Shown here in pieces: positions 21,287 to 31,655 of a stretch of 64,000 nucleotides of DNA; position 1 is the stretch's first letter, and every line of letters begins with the position of its first letter. The position numbers and the translations under genes were made by a program. Source of the stretch: Zantedeschia hybrid cultivar (lineage: Eukaryota > Streptophyta > Magnoliopsida > Alismatales > Araceae); the NCBI GenBank assembly GCA_030544215.1, contig JARZZO010000008.1, positions 29,799,614 to 29,863,613 of the forward strand, in the 5' to 3' direction. A model generated the notes under the pieces. It worked only from the letters and a program-made list of their open reading frames with translations. It searched no databases and had not been told where the DNA came from.

Positions 21287-22045
21287 AACCTTGGCTTTAG
21301 TTATCGTGTGAAGTCCTCTAAAAATAGAGATAGAGGATTGAAATTTCCATACCTTCAAGCACTTCATGAATTTCTTCCTTAAATGTCCTCTTTTCTTTTT
21401 TTTTTCCTGATGTAATGAAGGATTTTATTGAATAAAGAGTCATTTTTCATGCCTTGAAACCCTTCCTTAACTTCCTGTGATATGTTCATGATTTTTCCTT
21501 TAACGAAAATCGGATTTTTCCTTAAAATATGACAGTTCGGGTTTATTAAATCCAAAATGCGTCCACTCAGAAAGACGCCTTTCAAAGATAATTCATTTTC
21601 CAAAAATTAACCATTAATCCTCAAAACCCTGAATTAAGCCTAAAATGCGTCTACTATCCAAGACGCCTTTCAACTCTCTCTCTTACTTTTTCCAGAACTC
21701 CGCCATTAATTCTGTGATTAATCCATGAAACGCGTCTTTATATGTGGACGCTTTTCATGATCATGCCTTGTACGGTTCTGACCAGAATTGGCGGTAACCT
21801 GAAATGCGTCGCGAGGTGTGGACACCTTTTACTCAATTTCAAACAGCTGGCCTTGCCGCCTCAATTTATGCGCCCTTAAACGCGTCGCTGTGCCACGACG
21901 CCTTTCAACCTCTTCAAGCAGAACCTGCGAAGGCCCCCTTTCTTCCTCACTTTCTCCTTACTCTCTCTCTCCTCAAGCTCTCCGGCGACCGGTGATTTTC
22001 GGCGATCTCCTCTCTCTCTCTCTCAAAACCCACTCAACTCGGATC
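21287..22045 (+). other. Spacer between the two PMD-like genes with palindrome cluster
   Basis: There is no gene here. A poly(A) signal AATAAA lies at 21431-21436 for the upstream gene. Five GCGTC-N10-GACGC units follow at about 21555, 21645, 21724-21759, 21803 and 21875. The best is the 36-bp unit at 21724-21759, with arms CATGAAACGCGTC and GACGCTTTTCATG. A CT-rich run (about 21955-22025) precedes the next ATG, as in many plant core promoters. Confidence 0.7.
21431..21436 (+). terminator. Poly(A) signal of the PMD-like gene
   Basis: AATAAA lies 145 bp after the stop codon, in an AT-rich 3' stretch. Confidence 0.55.
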
Positions 22046-24854
22046 ATGGAGTGTGGCGAAGGTTCCCGTAAGACCAAGGCCCTAGCAAAGAGGCGATGAA
22101 CGGCGGCTCCCGTGGAAGAAACTTACGAGGAAGTGCCGGCCGAACTCGCCGAGGTGGCGGCTTTTTTGGAGGAGGAGGAGGCTCCTCCGGCGCCGGTGGC
22201 CATGGAAGAAGAAGGGGAGGGCGACCTCCACGTGGTAAGCTTTCTGTGTGATTGGATGGAGTGAGGAAAGGAGGGAAGAAAGGGGTTCCTCAAGAACCCG
22301 GAATCGGGCCTTGTAAGGTGTCCAGACTAGGTGACGCCTTTCAAACAGTGTCGCCCTGGTCCGACGCCATTCAGGCAGAAATCTGGAATTTCAAATGGAC
22401 AGAAAATAGTTACAAATTGCATTAGTACCTTTGGACGCCTTTCAATAGGCGTCCATGGGACTCGACGCTTTTCAATTCAGAAATATTTTGATCTGTTTTT
22501 ATGTTCATTAACTGATGCAATTCTTTGTTTTCATTTACAGGGGACAATGAGAGCCAGGATTAGCTGGGATTTAGTGATAGGAGCGTATAGAGGGCTCCCG
22601 GATTTCCAGAAGGCGCGCCTGCGCCGGATGGGATTTGGCGAGGTATTGGACATCGAGCCATTTTGACTCGATCTAGTCCTCCTGCAGGCGCTGCGGGAGA
22701 GGTGGCATGTGGAAAGCCAGGCTTTCCTAATGCCGTGGGGCCATATGGTCCCAACTCTAGAGGATGTGGCTAGGATCACTGGCCTTAAGGTAGAGGGCCG
22801 ACCGGTTAACGGTGACTTACCCCGACTACCGAGGATTGGCAGAGGCCCTACTAGGCATAGAGGTGTCTAGCCTAGGTAGGGAGTCTAGGATGGTCCCCCG
22901 GGTAGAGGTGGAGGCCGCCTTAGGACTAGAGGAGCCCCAGTGTCGATCAGACGAGACCCGGGAGGAGTTTAGGAGTAGACTAGCAGAGTCATCCTCTTCC
23001 ATGTACTGCAGTGACCCTAGTCAGGAGGATGAGGTAGATAGGCAGCTTAGGGTCTTCTTAGTCTTTTTCTTTGGTCGGTTGCTTTTCGGTACGAAGGGCG
23101 ACCACATTCATTGTAGGTTTCTTTATTTGCTAGATGACTTAGATAGTTTAGGGGAGTATGCATGGGGTGCGGCCCTTTTGGCCCACCTGTTCGCAGATCT
23201 GTCTGCGGTCACGCTTGACTGTGAGACCACCATCAGCGGCTTCTCGCCGTTTCTCCAGGTATTAAATTGTTTTATTGTTTGTTTATGATATGCAATGAAA
23301 TGATTTTTTCTAACCTATATGTTCATGTATGCAGGTGTGGAGCTATCACTACTTCCCGCTCGGCCGAGCGCGGATAGTACGACCTGGTGCCGTCCCGTTG
23401 GCCTGCCATTGGCAGCCAATCGTAGACATATCACCACCAGCTGAGGGCCCTTCGCCGTCAGTTTCTTGACTACCCCGAGCTACTGGTGAGTTCTTAACTT
23501 GTTCAATTAAATGCAATTTGTTATTCATTAAATGCAAGTTATTTATATGAATGCATCTAACTTGTATGCAGGTAATCTGGCGCCCGTACATGGGCATGGG
23601 TGAAAGGGGTCAGCCGTGGATGACGGCTGGCCAGAGGCAGTTCGGGAGGCAAATGTGGTTGCATTGCCTCAACGAGATCGAGCCCCTCCGCTTGCGGCTT
23701 GTGATGAGGACCCTGGGCCTCCACCAGGAGTAGATAGACGAGGAGGTCCCGGAGGGCGTTGGACGGAGCATGAGGGGGAAGCAAGCCCCCACCGATTGGC
23801 GTGCCAAGTTCCTGGAGCAATACGAGGATTAGCACCGCCGCGGCATTAGGGTGGAGTCCCGGGCGAAGAGTAGCGAGGCCTACCTCTAGCAGTATCGGGT
23901 CCACTACGCCGATCAGCTTCGGCTCCTCCGACCACTCGATGTGAGTATGCATTCATGCGTCTTTCTTTTTATTATTATCTTAATTTGTATTTGTGAATGA
24001 ATGTATGTATGTGTGGTATGCAGGATGCACAAGATGCCGTGATCATCGACCTCCGGGCCCGCCTACATGACGCGGAGGCCCAGCTAGAGCAGGTCCAGAA
24101 GGAGCTCTTCGACCTGGTATGCATGCATGAATATGAATGAATATTTAGTTAATTAATTTGTTTTGATGATTAACCGCTGATGATTGTCTTTTGGTGCAGC
24201 GAGCCGTCTACACCCAGGCGGCTCCCCCTTCTCATGGAGTATCGTCATCTTCTTCCTCTGCTGCCTATAAGGCTGCTCTGGCAGACCTCCAGAGCCAGCT
24301 CGCCTCCGCCATCCACCGGGCTACCCTTACAGAGGAGGACCGAGCTGCTCGATTAAGTTCTATCTTCTGGATTTTATTTTGATTGCTTAGTTGCCTTGGA
24401 CTAATAATGACTTCTCCTGCAGGTTGCTGAGCTTCATGAAGCCCTTCAGAGGGCTAAAGTGGATGCAGCTCGTGTTCGCGATCTCGAGGAGCAGGTGGCT
24501 CTCCTCTCCACCGGGGATCTTTCTCACCTCCAGTCCCGGCTGGGGTTTATCACCGAGGAGAGGGAGAGGGAGCGGCTGGAGCGGCAGAGGATGGACTCGG
24601 AGATGTCCTCCCTCCGAGTCCAGTTGGGCATTGCTGAGCACGAGCGCCGGAGCGTGGAGGAGAGGTACAGACGTGCTCGGCAGCGTGCTCAGGAGCGCGG
24701 GCAGGCGAGCTCTTTCACAGCCAGCGTGGCCATCTCCTACGGTCAGGCTGGTCCGAGTGCCATGGGTTCGCCGCCGCCTAGAGCTCCACCGCTAGATGCC
24801 CAGGATGAGGCTCAAAGCCAAATGGACGAGGGTGCAGGAGAGAGCCAGCCTTGA
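22046..24854 (+). pseudogene. Seven-exon plant mobile domain gene, broken
   Basis: Exons inferred from GT-AG sites and coding match: 22046-22234, 22541-23258, 23335-23485, 23572-23940, 24024-24116, 24200 to about 24356, and 24423-24854. PMD hallmarks are a RWHVESQAFLMPWG stretch followed by VPTLEDVARITGLKVEGRPV (exon 2), LDDLDSLGEYAWGAALLAHL (exon 2) and VIWRPYMG (exon 4). Exons 5-7 encode a charged, coiled-coil-like tail (LEEQVALL, ERERERLERQR). Lesions: TGA at 22097 and 22664, a frameshift near 22810, a frameshift in exon 3 near 23440, and stops in exon 4 (first at about 23731). Two of the stops could be CGA or CAG decay. Role by family: nuclear, linked to silencing. It is not functional here unless rescued by unusual splicing. 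Confidence 0.75.
22320..22475. repeat. GCGTC-type palindromes in intron 1 of the broken PMD gene
   Basis: Three units lie near 22318, 22352 and 22455. Spacers are CAGACTAGGT, GCCCTGGTCC and CATGGGACTC. The first two form a close pair with a shared CCTTTCAAA junction. They lie wholly in the intron. Confidence 0.75.
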
Positions 24855-24944
24855 GGGCTTATGTATTTTCCTTTCTTCTGTGTACAGAACACTTTTGATA
24901 TATATACCAAACTTTTGCCTTCAACTTTGTGTTCTATGTGTTTG

Positions 24945-26104
24945 CCTTGCATCCTGTACGTCACTTAACAAACAGGTTAAGCATCTGTTTAGGCTTAGCC
25001 TCTTACCTGACCAAGTAAATGGTCAATCAATCTCTTTCTTAGTGGAAGGGTCAAGGGGCATAGCCTTTATTAACAAAGGTAATCGAACTGTAAGCAAAAT
25101 GCAACATACAAGCAGACAGATGCTCACTGAAAATAAGAGGAATGAAGCATACTAGATGCAATAAATAAATGCTAATCGAAATATTTTTGTTGTTTTGAAA
25201 TATTCATTTTTGTTTGAGTTTTGAAATATGTACCCTTTTTTTAAATTTTTTTTTAAATATGTGCCTTTTTTTTTTAATTTTTTGAAATATGTGCTTTTTT
25301 TTTGGATTTTGGGATATGTATTTTGTTTGGATTTTGAAATGTGTAATTTTTTTGGATTTTGGAATGTGTATTTTTTATGGTGTAAACTGAAAGACCAGCA
25401 TGGTACTCAGATCAAAAGATCCTATTCATTTATTAACTTAATTCCCAAATTGTTCTTCCATAATTTAACTTAAACCCATTGTGTTTGAACTTGTGTTTCC
25501 ATTCGTGATCCCATTTGATGATTCGATCCTTAGTCAATCTAGGCCGTTCCTTAAGTTTGGAGTACGCCTCTTTAGGAAGGAAGGAAGAATTGGTTTAGAA
25601 AGCCCATGAGAAGGTTCTGGAGACCTAAAAAGATGTTCCCTTCCTACCCTAATATCTGTTGGGGTTCGGTCATTTTCTTCCCGGAATATTTATCGACCTT
25701 GCGTTCTCTTTTATTTCATTTAATGGCCTTGATGTAACGTTTGTAATGTGATGGCCTTTTGATTTGCTGTTTGACTTTTGCCTTTGCTTTGCTTTTCTTT
25801 TCTTTGGGACGGATCTCCCCCTTTTTTTTTATGACGTCCTCCTACAAATCATTCTTTTTAAGCAAAATTCTATTTTTTACACTCGGCTCATGATGTCGGA
25901 ACGAGGCTTATGATTTGTACTTCACACTTTCAGTCAAGTTTTCGGTATTCCTTAGGACTTGGCATCTCTTGTTACTCACAAATCAAACGTGTAGTGTGTG
26001 TAGTAATGTGTTTGGAATTAAATTATCCAGACTAATAAGGAAATTTGAATTTCTAAATTTTCTGATTCCACTGGTCTTTGTACCATGCTGATCGACTCCT
26101 TAAC
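24945..26104 (-). mobile_element. B1 3' untranslated region next to integrase
   Basis: Homology to B2 (31357-35372 without A3) and B3 (57863-58985) resumes here. There is no conserved gene. A T-rich stretch at about 25190-25390 consists of degenerate copies of a unit with TTTTTTTGAATTTTTGAAATATG-like composition, minus-strand A-rich. The last part, up to the integrase stop, is conserved in all three copies. Confidence 0.8.
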
Positions 26105-28857
26105 CTAAGGGTAGTATTTCTTAAGATACAAACCATTCCAGGGATGAGTTAGCTCTTCCCCTTCTGCATTAACCAGACGGTAAACGTTACCAGGAAAAGC
26201 ATGGGATACAACATAAGGTCCTTCCCAATTGGGTTGGAGCTTAGAGCGTGGACCACCAGGTTTTACAAAAATCCTCTTGACGACCATTTCACCAACTTTG
26301 AACTTGCGCTCAATGACTTTCTTTTGATAAAAACGTGCTAGTCTATTTTGGTAAACTCTTGCATGATTAGCAACTGACCATCTTCTCTCGTCTAAGGTTC
26401 CAATTGAGTAAGGAGTGTTGAACGGTATTCATCAATGGAAAATTCCTTGTTCAATTGTACTCTTAATGATGGTATAAGGATCTCGTATGGAACTACTACT
26501 TCCATTCCAAATGTTAAGGAATAAGGAGTTTACACAGTGGGCGTGCGGATTGAAGTTCGGTAGGCCCATAGAGCCTCAACCAATTTTTCTGGCCAGTCTG
26601 TGAACTTGTTAGATTTGCACGTCTTTTTGATGATTTTTATCAGAGTCTTATTAGTTGTCTCTGCTTGGCCATTGTCTTGCGGATAATAAGGAGACGAATG
26701 ATGCAATGTAATTTTGTACCTGTTGCAGAGGTCCTTTAATTCTTGTGACACGAACTGCGGTCCATTGTCGGTGACGATGGTGCTTGGAATTTCAAATCTG
26801 GTGATGATGTTCCTCATGATGAACTTGCAGACGGTTGATGCTTTGACTTCCGTATATGCTTCATCTTCTGCCCACTTGGTGAAGTATTCTGTTGCCGTGA
26901 GGATGAAAGACTTTTGCTTGATGCCGGAATCGGAATTGCCAAGGGGTCCAATGATATCGAAAGCCCACATGGAGAAAGGCCATGGGGAGGAAACAGGATG
27001 GAGTGAAGATGCAGGAGAATGAATTTTGTCGGCGTGAAGTTGACACTTAGCACACCTACGGACATATCCTATACAGTCTTCTTCCATAGTTGGCCAATAA
27101 AATCTTTGTCTAAGGATCTTCTTTGCTAGCATTTGTCTATTAACATGGCCACCACAAACTCCAGCATGAGCTCCTTCCATAACCTTCCAAAGCTCATCTT
27201 CGTCTAGACATCTTAGAAGAACTCCATCGAAACCTCTTTTGTACAGTGCTCCCCCAACTAGGGTGTATCGTAGCAACTCTCCTGATAGCTCTTTTCTCCT
27301 CAGCTGTGACTTCTTCAGGATATGATTGATCTTCACAATATTTAACGATTTCATAGTACCATGGCTTCTGTTCATCATCCATCTCTTCTAACAACTCTAT
27401 CAACATGATCTCTCTCTTCTCCACGATATCTCCATCTCTGACTTTCTTCAACAGCTTCTCCTTAGTTCTAAGAAATGAAGGGTCTTTCATGGCGGGTGAA
27501 AGACGCCTATGAACAATGATTGATTCGGATTGCCTGTTGATTGGAAAATCAAGAGAAGATGCGAGTGAGGCTAGAGCGTCAGCTAAGATGTTCTGATCCC
27601 TAGGAACATGGACGAAGATCAATTTGGTGAAAAACTTTGAATAAGCAGAAGTAAGTTCTTGATAAGGCTTGAGTTTAGGATCAAGGGTTCGATACTTGGT
27701 TAACACTTGGCGAAGAATCAATTGGCTATCACTCACAATTCTGAGTTTGGTAACACCATGGGAATGAGCAGCCTCGAGGCCAGCAAGGAGCGCCTCGTAT
27801 TCAGCTAAATTGTTGGTGACTGGAAAGTCAAGCTGAAAGGCTTGTGGAATGGTGATACTTTCAGGTGATAACAGAACAATGCCAATACCCTTTCCATGGG
27901 AATTCAGAGCTCCGTCAAAATGCAGAGTCCACATATCATCTTTGATTTGGTCTATGGACATCAGTTCCTCATCTGGAAACTCCGACTGGACTGGATCAAA
28001 ACAAGGAAGGGGGTGATGAGCGAGATGTTCTGCTATGGCATAGCCTTTAATCGCTTTCTGCTGAATGTAAATGATATCGAATTGAGATAGAAAGCTTTGC
28101 CATCGTGCTAACCTATCAGTAAGGACAGATTTCTCTAGGAGAAACGTGATTGGATTCATCCTAGCGATGAGATGGACTTCATGGGCTAGAAAATAATGTT
28201 TCAATTTCTGAATAACCCAGACCAATGCTGCACATGTTTTCTCCATCGTTGTATATCTCTGTTCAGCGGGGTTGAGAAGTTTAGAGAGATAGTAGGCTGC
28301 CCTCTCCTTTCCTTCTTCATCTTCTTGTGCTAGGACAGCCCCCACTGCATCATCTAGGACAGAAATGTAAAGTATCAATGGCTTGTCTGGAGATGGTGGT
28401 CTCAAAACAGGAGGACTTGCCAAATAATTCTTTAATCCATCGAATGCCTCCTGACACTTATCGTCCCAATCGAATTTGACTCCCGACTTGGTAAGCTCGT
28501 AGAACAGCTTACACCTTTATGAGTGCTGGGAGACAAAACGGCGAATAAATTGCAACCTCCCAATTAATCCTCTTAATTCTTTTAAGGTCTTAGGAGGTGG
28601 CATCTCTCTAATAGCCTTCGCCTTGTTGGGATCGATCTCAATTCCCTGTTTGCTGACAATGAATCCAAGTAATTTCCCAGAGGACACTCCGAATACACAT
28701 TTTTGGGGGTTCATCTTTAACTGATACTCTCTTGATCTCTCTAACACTCTTGCCAAAACTTTGGCATGCTCAACCTTCGTCTTAGATTTAACCAACAAGT
28801 CATCCACATATACTTCTAGATCTATGTGCATCATGTCGTGAAATATTGCCATCATAG
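26105..28857 (-). pseudogene. B1 pol, 3' half: RT thumb, two RNase H domains, integrase
   Basis: The minus-strand order is as follows. RT after the break begins AIFHDMMHIDLEVYVDDLLV (28855-28750), with the YVDD active site. The first RNase H (28370-28050) has LYISVLDDAVGAVL, where the usual first Asp is lost. The second RNase H (27950-27560) has LHFDGALNS, NLAEYEALLAGL, IVSDSQL and DQNILADALA, so D-E-D-D is kept. Integrase follows, with CAKCQ, FDIIGPL, VTDNGPQF and GQAETTNK (27230-26630). The pair of RNase H domains marks the Tat lineage. There are frameshifts near 27290 and 26400 and a stop near 26530. The upstream half of RT lies at 44871 onward, beyond the B2 insertion. Confidence 0.92.
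28853..28857. repeat. Target site duplication of B2, left copy (CATAG)
   Basis: CATAG before the B2 left LTR recurs directly after its right LTR at 44866-44870. Removing B2 and one copy rejoins B1's RT at the residues QRAM-MAIFHD, as in the uninterrupted B3. Confidence 0.95.
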
Positions 28858-30193
28858 TGTGAGTGCTTTAAAATGCTCGTGTGATTAACATGAAAAATTT
28901 AGGTGGTTTAGTGTAAAATAAACCTATTAAAAACAGCAACTAAGTGCAGTGATCGCCAGAAACTTTTGACTTAAAAGTTTCAAAAGAGGTATGATCGCCT
29001 ACCTGTTTGAACGCGGAAGATATCGAGTCCTTGATTCCCCTCCTTCAGCCGGCTGAAGAAAGAGAGCCCTTCTCGTTCTTTGTTCTTTCTGTTGAATTTG
29101 AAGTTTTGAGAAGTTGAGGATCGTCCAGAAATCTTTGTGACTTTGTGCTTGTTTTCCTTCCTTTAATTCTCCTTTTTTGCAGCTCGCAGAAATATAGAAA
29201 GAAATGAAGAAACAATGATGATGAGAATTTACGTAGAAGCAGTATCCATACTAATCATAGTTTTAAGCATGCAACTAAACAGCAAACTTACTTGTTTGAA
29301 TGGCTTTTAAAACCCCTTAATCAAATAGGTTTTGAAAAGATGATGTTGTGTTGTGTATTGCATAAAGTGATGATGAAGAATGAGAGATTAATGAAGATGT
29401 AAAATGAAAATGCAGAAATGAAACACTTATGCCGATTGATGAAGCCTTGAATTGGATGAAGAACGGACGCCGACTTCTGGAAATAGCAGCGCTTCGGCGT
29501 TTGGACGTCGTTGCTCCGATCTTCAACTCGCTATCGCTCAATTAACTCAAGATTACGCTTAGTTTAATGGCGCTCAACTTTTTTAACTCTTCAAGATGTA
29601 AGGTATTTATAGACTTTTTCTGCGTTCGTGATTAACATAGAAAAATCTAGAATTTATCTATCTTAACCGACAGATAAATACTGATTAATTCATCTTTATC
29701 TGTAATTATCTAAAACACGTCCAACATGACCGACGCCTTTCATATTTAATTAAGATAAGGATAAATATCCGGGAAAACTTATCTTTATCTTTATTAGCTA
29801 AAACACGTCCACTTGTGTAGACGTCTTTTACACTAATTAAGATAAGGATAAACATCCAGAAGAGAAGTTGAAATAGCTTAGGAAACATAAAACGCGTCAA
29901 CTACCACAGACGCCTTTTAGCTAATTAATCAATTGATTAAAATTTAAATTTAAACGTTAAAATAGGAATAAACTCTAAATGGTGTCCACATGAGTCGACA
30001 TATTTTAGACTTCTTCATATTTCAACTGAAATTTGAGTTAAAATCAATTCAATTGATTAACTTAAACATGTCTGTTCGACCCGACACTCAAAAAGATCAA
30101 TAAAAATTAATCAATGATTAATTATCAGACCATTCTGAGGCATTATTATATGATATGAAATTTACTCAAAATGACGTCAAAAGCGTGTCTACA
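28858..30193 (-). mobile_element. B2 left (3') LTR, 1336 bp
   Basis: TGTGAGTGCTT to GCGTGTCTACA, very similar to 43526-44865. It holds the TATA box, the CTTCAGCCGGCTGAAG palindrome (29043-29058) and four GCGTC palindromes (about 29710-30015) in the same places as in B1, but with different spacers. Confidence 0.95.
29710..30015. repeat. GCGTC-N10-GACGC palindromes, B2 left LTR, four units
   Basis: Spacers in order: CAACATGACC, CACTTGTGTA, AACTACCACA, CACATGAGTC. At the matching sites B1 has GCCCATTGGA, GCCCAATATA, GTGTCTTGTA and TACCTAGGTC, although the surrounding bases are nearly identical. Confidence 0.85.
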
Positions 30194-31655
30194 GTTGCCT
30201 CACCTTGGCATCGTCTTTGCAAGAGAGTGAAATGAAATGGAATGAACTGAAAAGGTGATGCCAAGGTATGATGAGACACGCTCTTAACATCACATGATTG
30301 GAATTTTTCTCAAAATCATCAATGAAGATAGTTCAAGGAAATCAATAGAATTAATCATGTCTGGATGAAGTAGACAAAGAAATAAAATAAGGTCGATCAA
30401 CCTCCACGGAGTGGGACGTACCCCAGGTCGTAGACACTGTAGGTTTCATCATGGGGAGCGTTTGCCAGCCAATGTGGACGTGCTGCAGCCATGTTGGATC
30501 TTAAAAGAAAACAAGAAATATTGGATAAAGAATCCAAGAAAGGATAGAATTCCAAGGATATCTTTAAGCGAGCCTCAAAGATAATCAAGATACTCAATTC
30601 AGAATGGAATATTTCATATCATGTTGGAATTATTTTGATTTAATGGTCTGAAACTTAATCAATAATTAATCCTTATTACAATGATTTCAAAGTCCTACAT
30701 GATGCATGCTGGGCTAAAAGAAAAATATAAAGTCAGATAAAATATAAATTAATGAAGGATAATATTGTTAAATTGTCATTAATGAGTCAAGATACTAACT
30801 CTTGTAATTCAGTGCTAAGCCGAAGCTCGTTTATCCACGCACCGTTTCACAAAAGTGGAACCATTGTCCTCACTAATTAACAATCAAACGGCCTATCCGT
30901 GCGATTAAGAATTCTCTAGAATTATCACTGTTTTTGTTGTAGGGGAACTCAAATTCCAGTTTCATCAAAACCACAAGGTCCTTGATATACTCTAATAAAT
31001 ATTTATCATATAGTAATGCAAATTAAGTACATTAAATAATACAAGGGTAGAAATAACCGTCCTTTTAGCCACGGTCAGGACTTCTTGACTCCCACAGTGG
31101 GATCTTCTTGATATTTTCTAACTTTACTCAGGTTTTCTTTGAATTTCCTGCAATCAAAATTATTAATAATTCCAAATAGATATTCAATTTAAACATCAAA
31201 ACCACAGAATTTCGGATAAATCACAGAAAAGCTAAAACGCGTCATGTCGGGCAGACACCATTTAACATTGAAACGCGTCAGTGCTCCTCGACGCCTTTCA
31301 CTCACAGAAACAGGTTTCTGGCTGTTCCCTACTCGAATTCCAACTCTTCCAATACTTTGTGTCCTGTATATGACTTGAACAAACAGGTTAAGCATCTATT
31401 CAGGCTTAGCCCCTTGCCTGACCAAATAAATGGTCAATTAATTTTTCCTTCAATAAATGGTCAAGGGGCATAGCCTTTATTAACAAAGGTAATGAGAATA
31501 ATCAAACTTAAGCAAAAATACAACATTCAAGCAAACAGATGCTCACTGAAAATAAAAGGAATGAGACACACCAAGTGCAACAAGCATATGCTAATTGAAA
31601 TATTTTTGTTGTTTTGAAATATTCATTTTTGTTTGGGGTTTTGACATATGTATTT
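30194..31655 (-). mobile_element. B2 3' untranslated region, outer part
   Basis: It matches B1 18663-19810 and then, from about 31357, jumps to sequence matching B1 from 24945, so the antisense gene module is absent. Two GCGTC palindromes lie at about 31238-31300. The solo LTR A3 interrupts it at 31655. There is no gene. Confidence 0.85.

Larger units (their letters stand above)
19811..24944 (+). mobile_element. Antisense gene module carried by B1
   Basis: A 5.1-kb block present only in B1. B2 (near 31357) and B3 (near 57863) go straight from the sequence before 19811 to the sequence after 24944. It holds two intron-containing genes on the strand opposite to gag-pol, plus eight to nine GCGTC palindromes between and within them. 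Extra open reading frames between integrase and the 3' LTR are known in Tat-lineage elements. Whether this is an ancestral module lost from B2 and B3 or a gain in B1 cannot be settled here. Confidence 0.8.

Noticed and set aside
23335..23940. Reading the long frames at 23557-23952 (minus) as a gene
   Set aside because: The plus strand carries PMD exons with splice sites and the VIWRPY motif; the minus frames are shadows.
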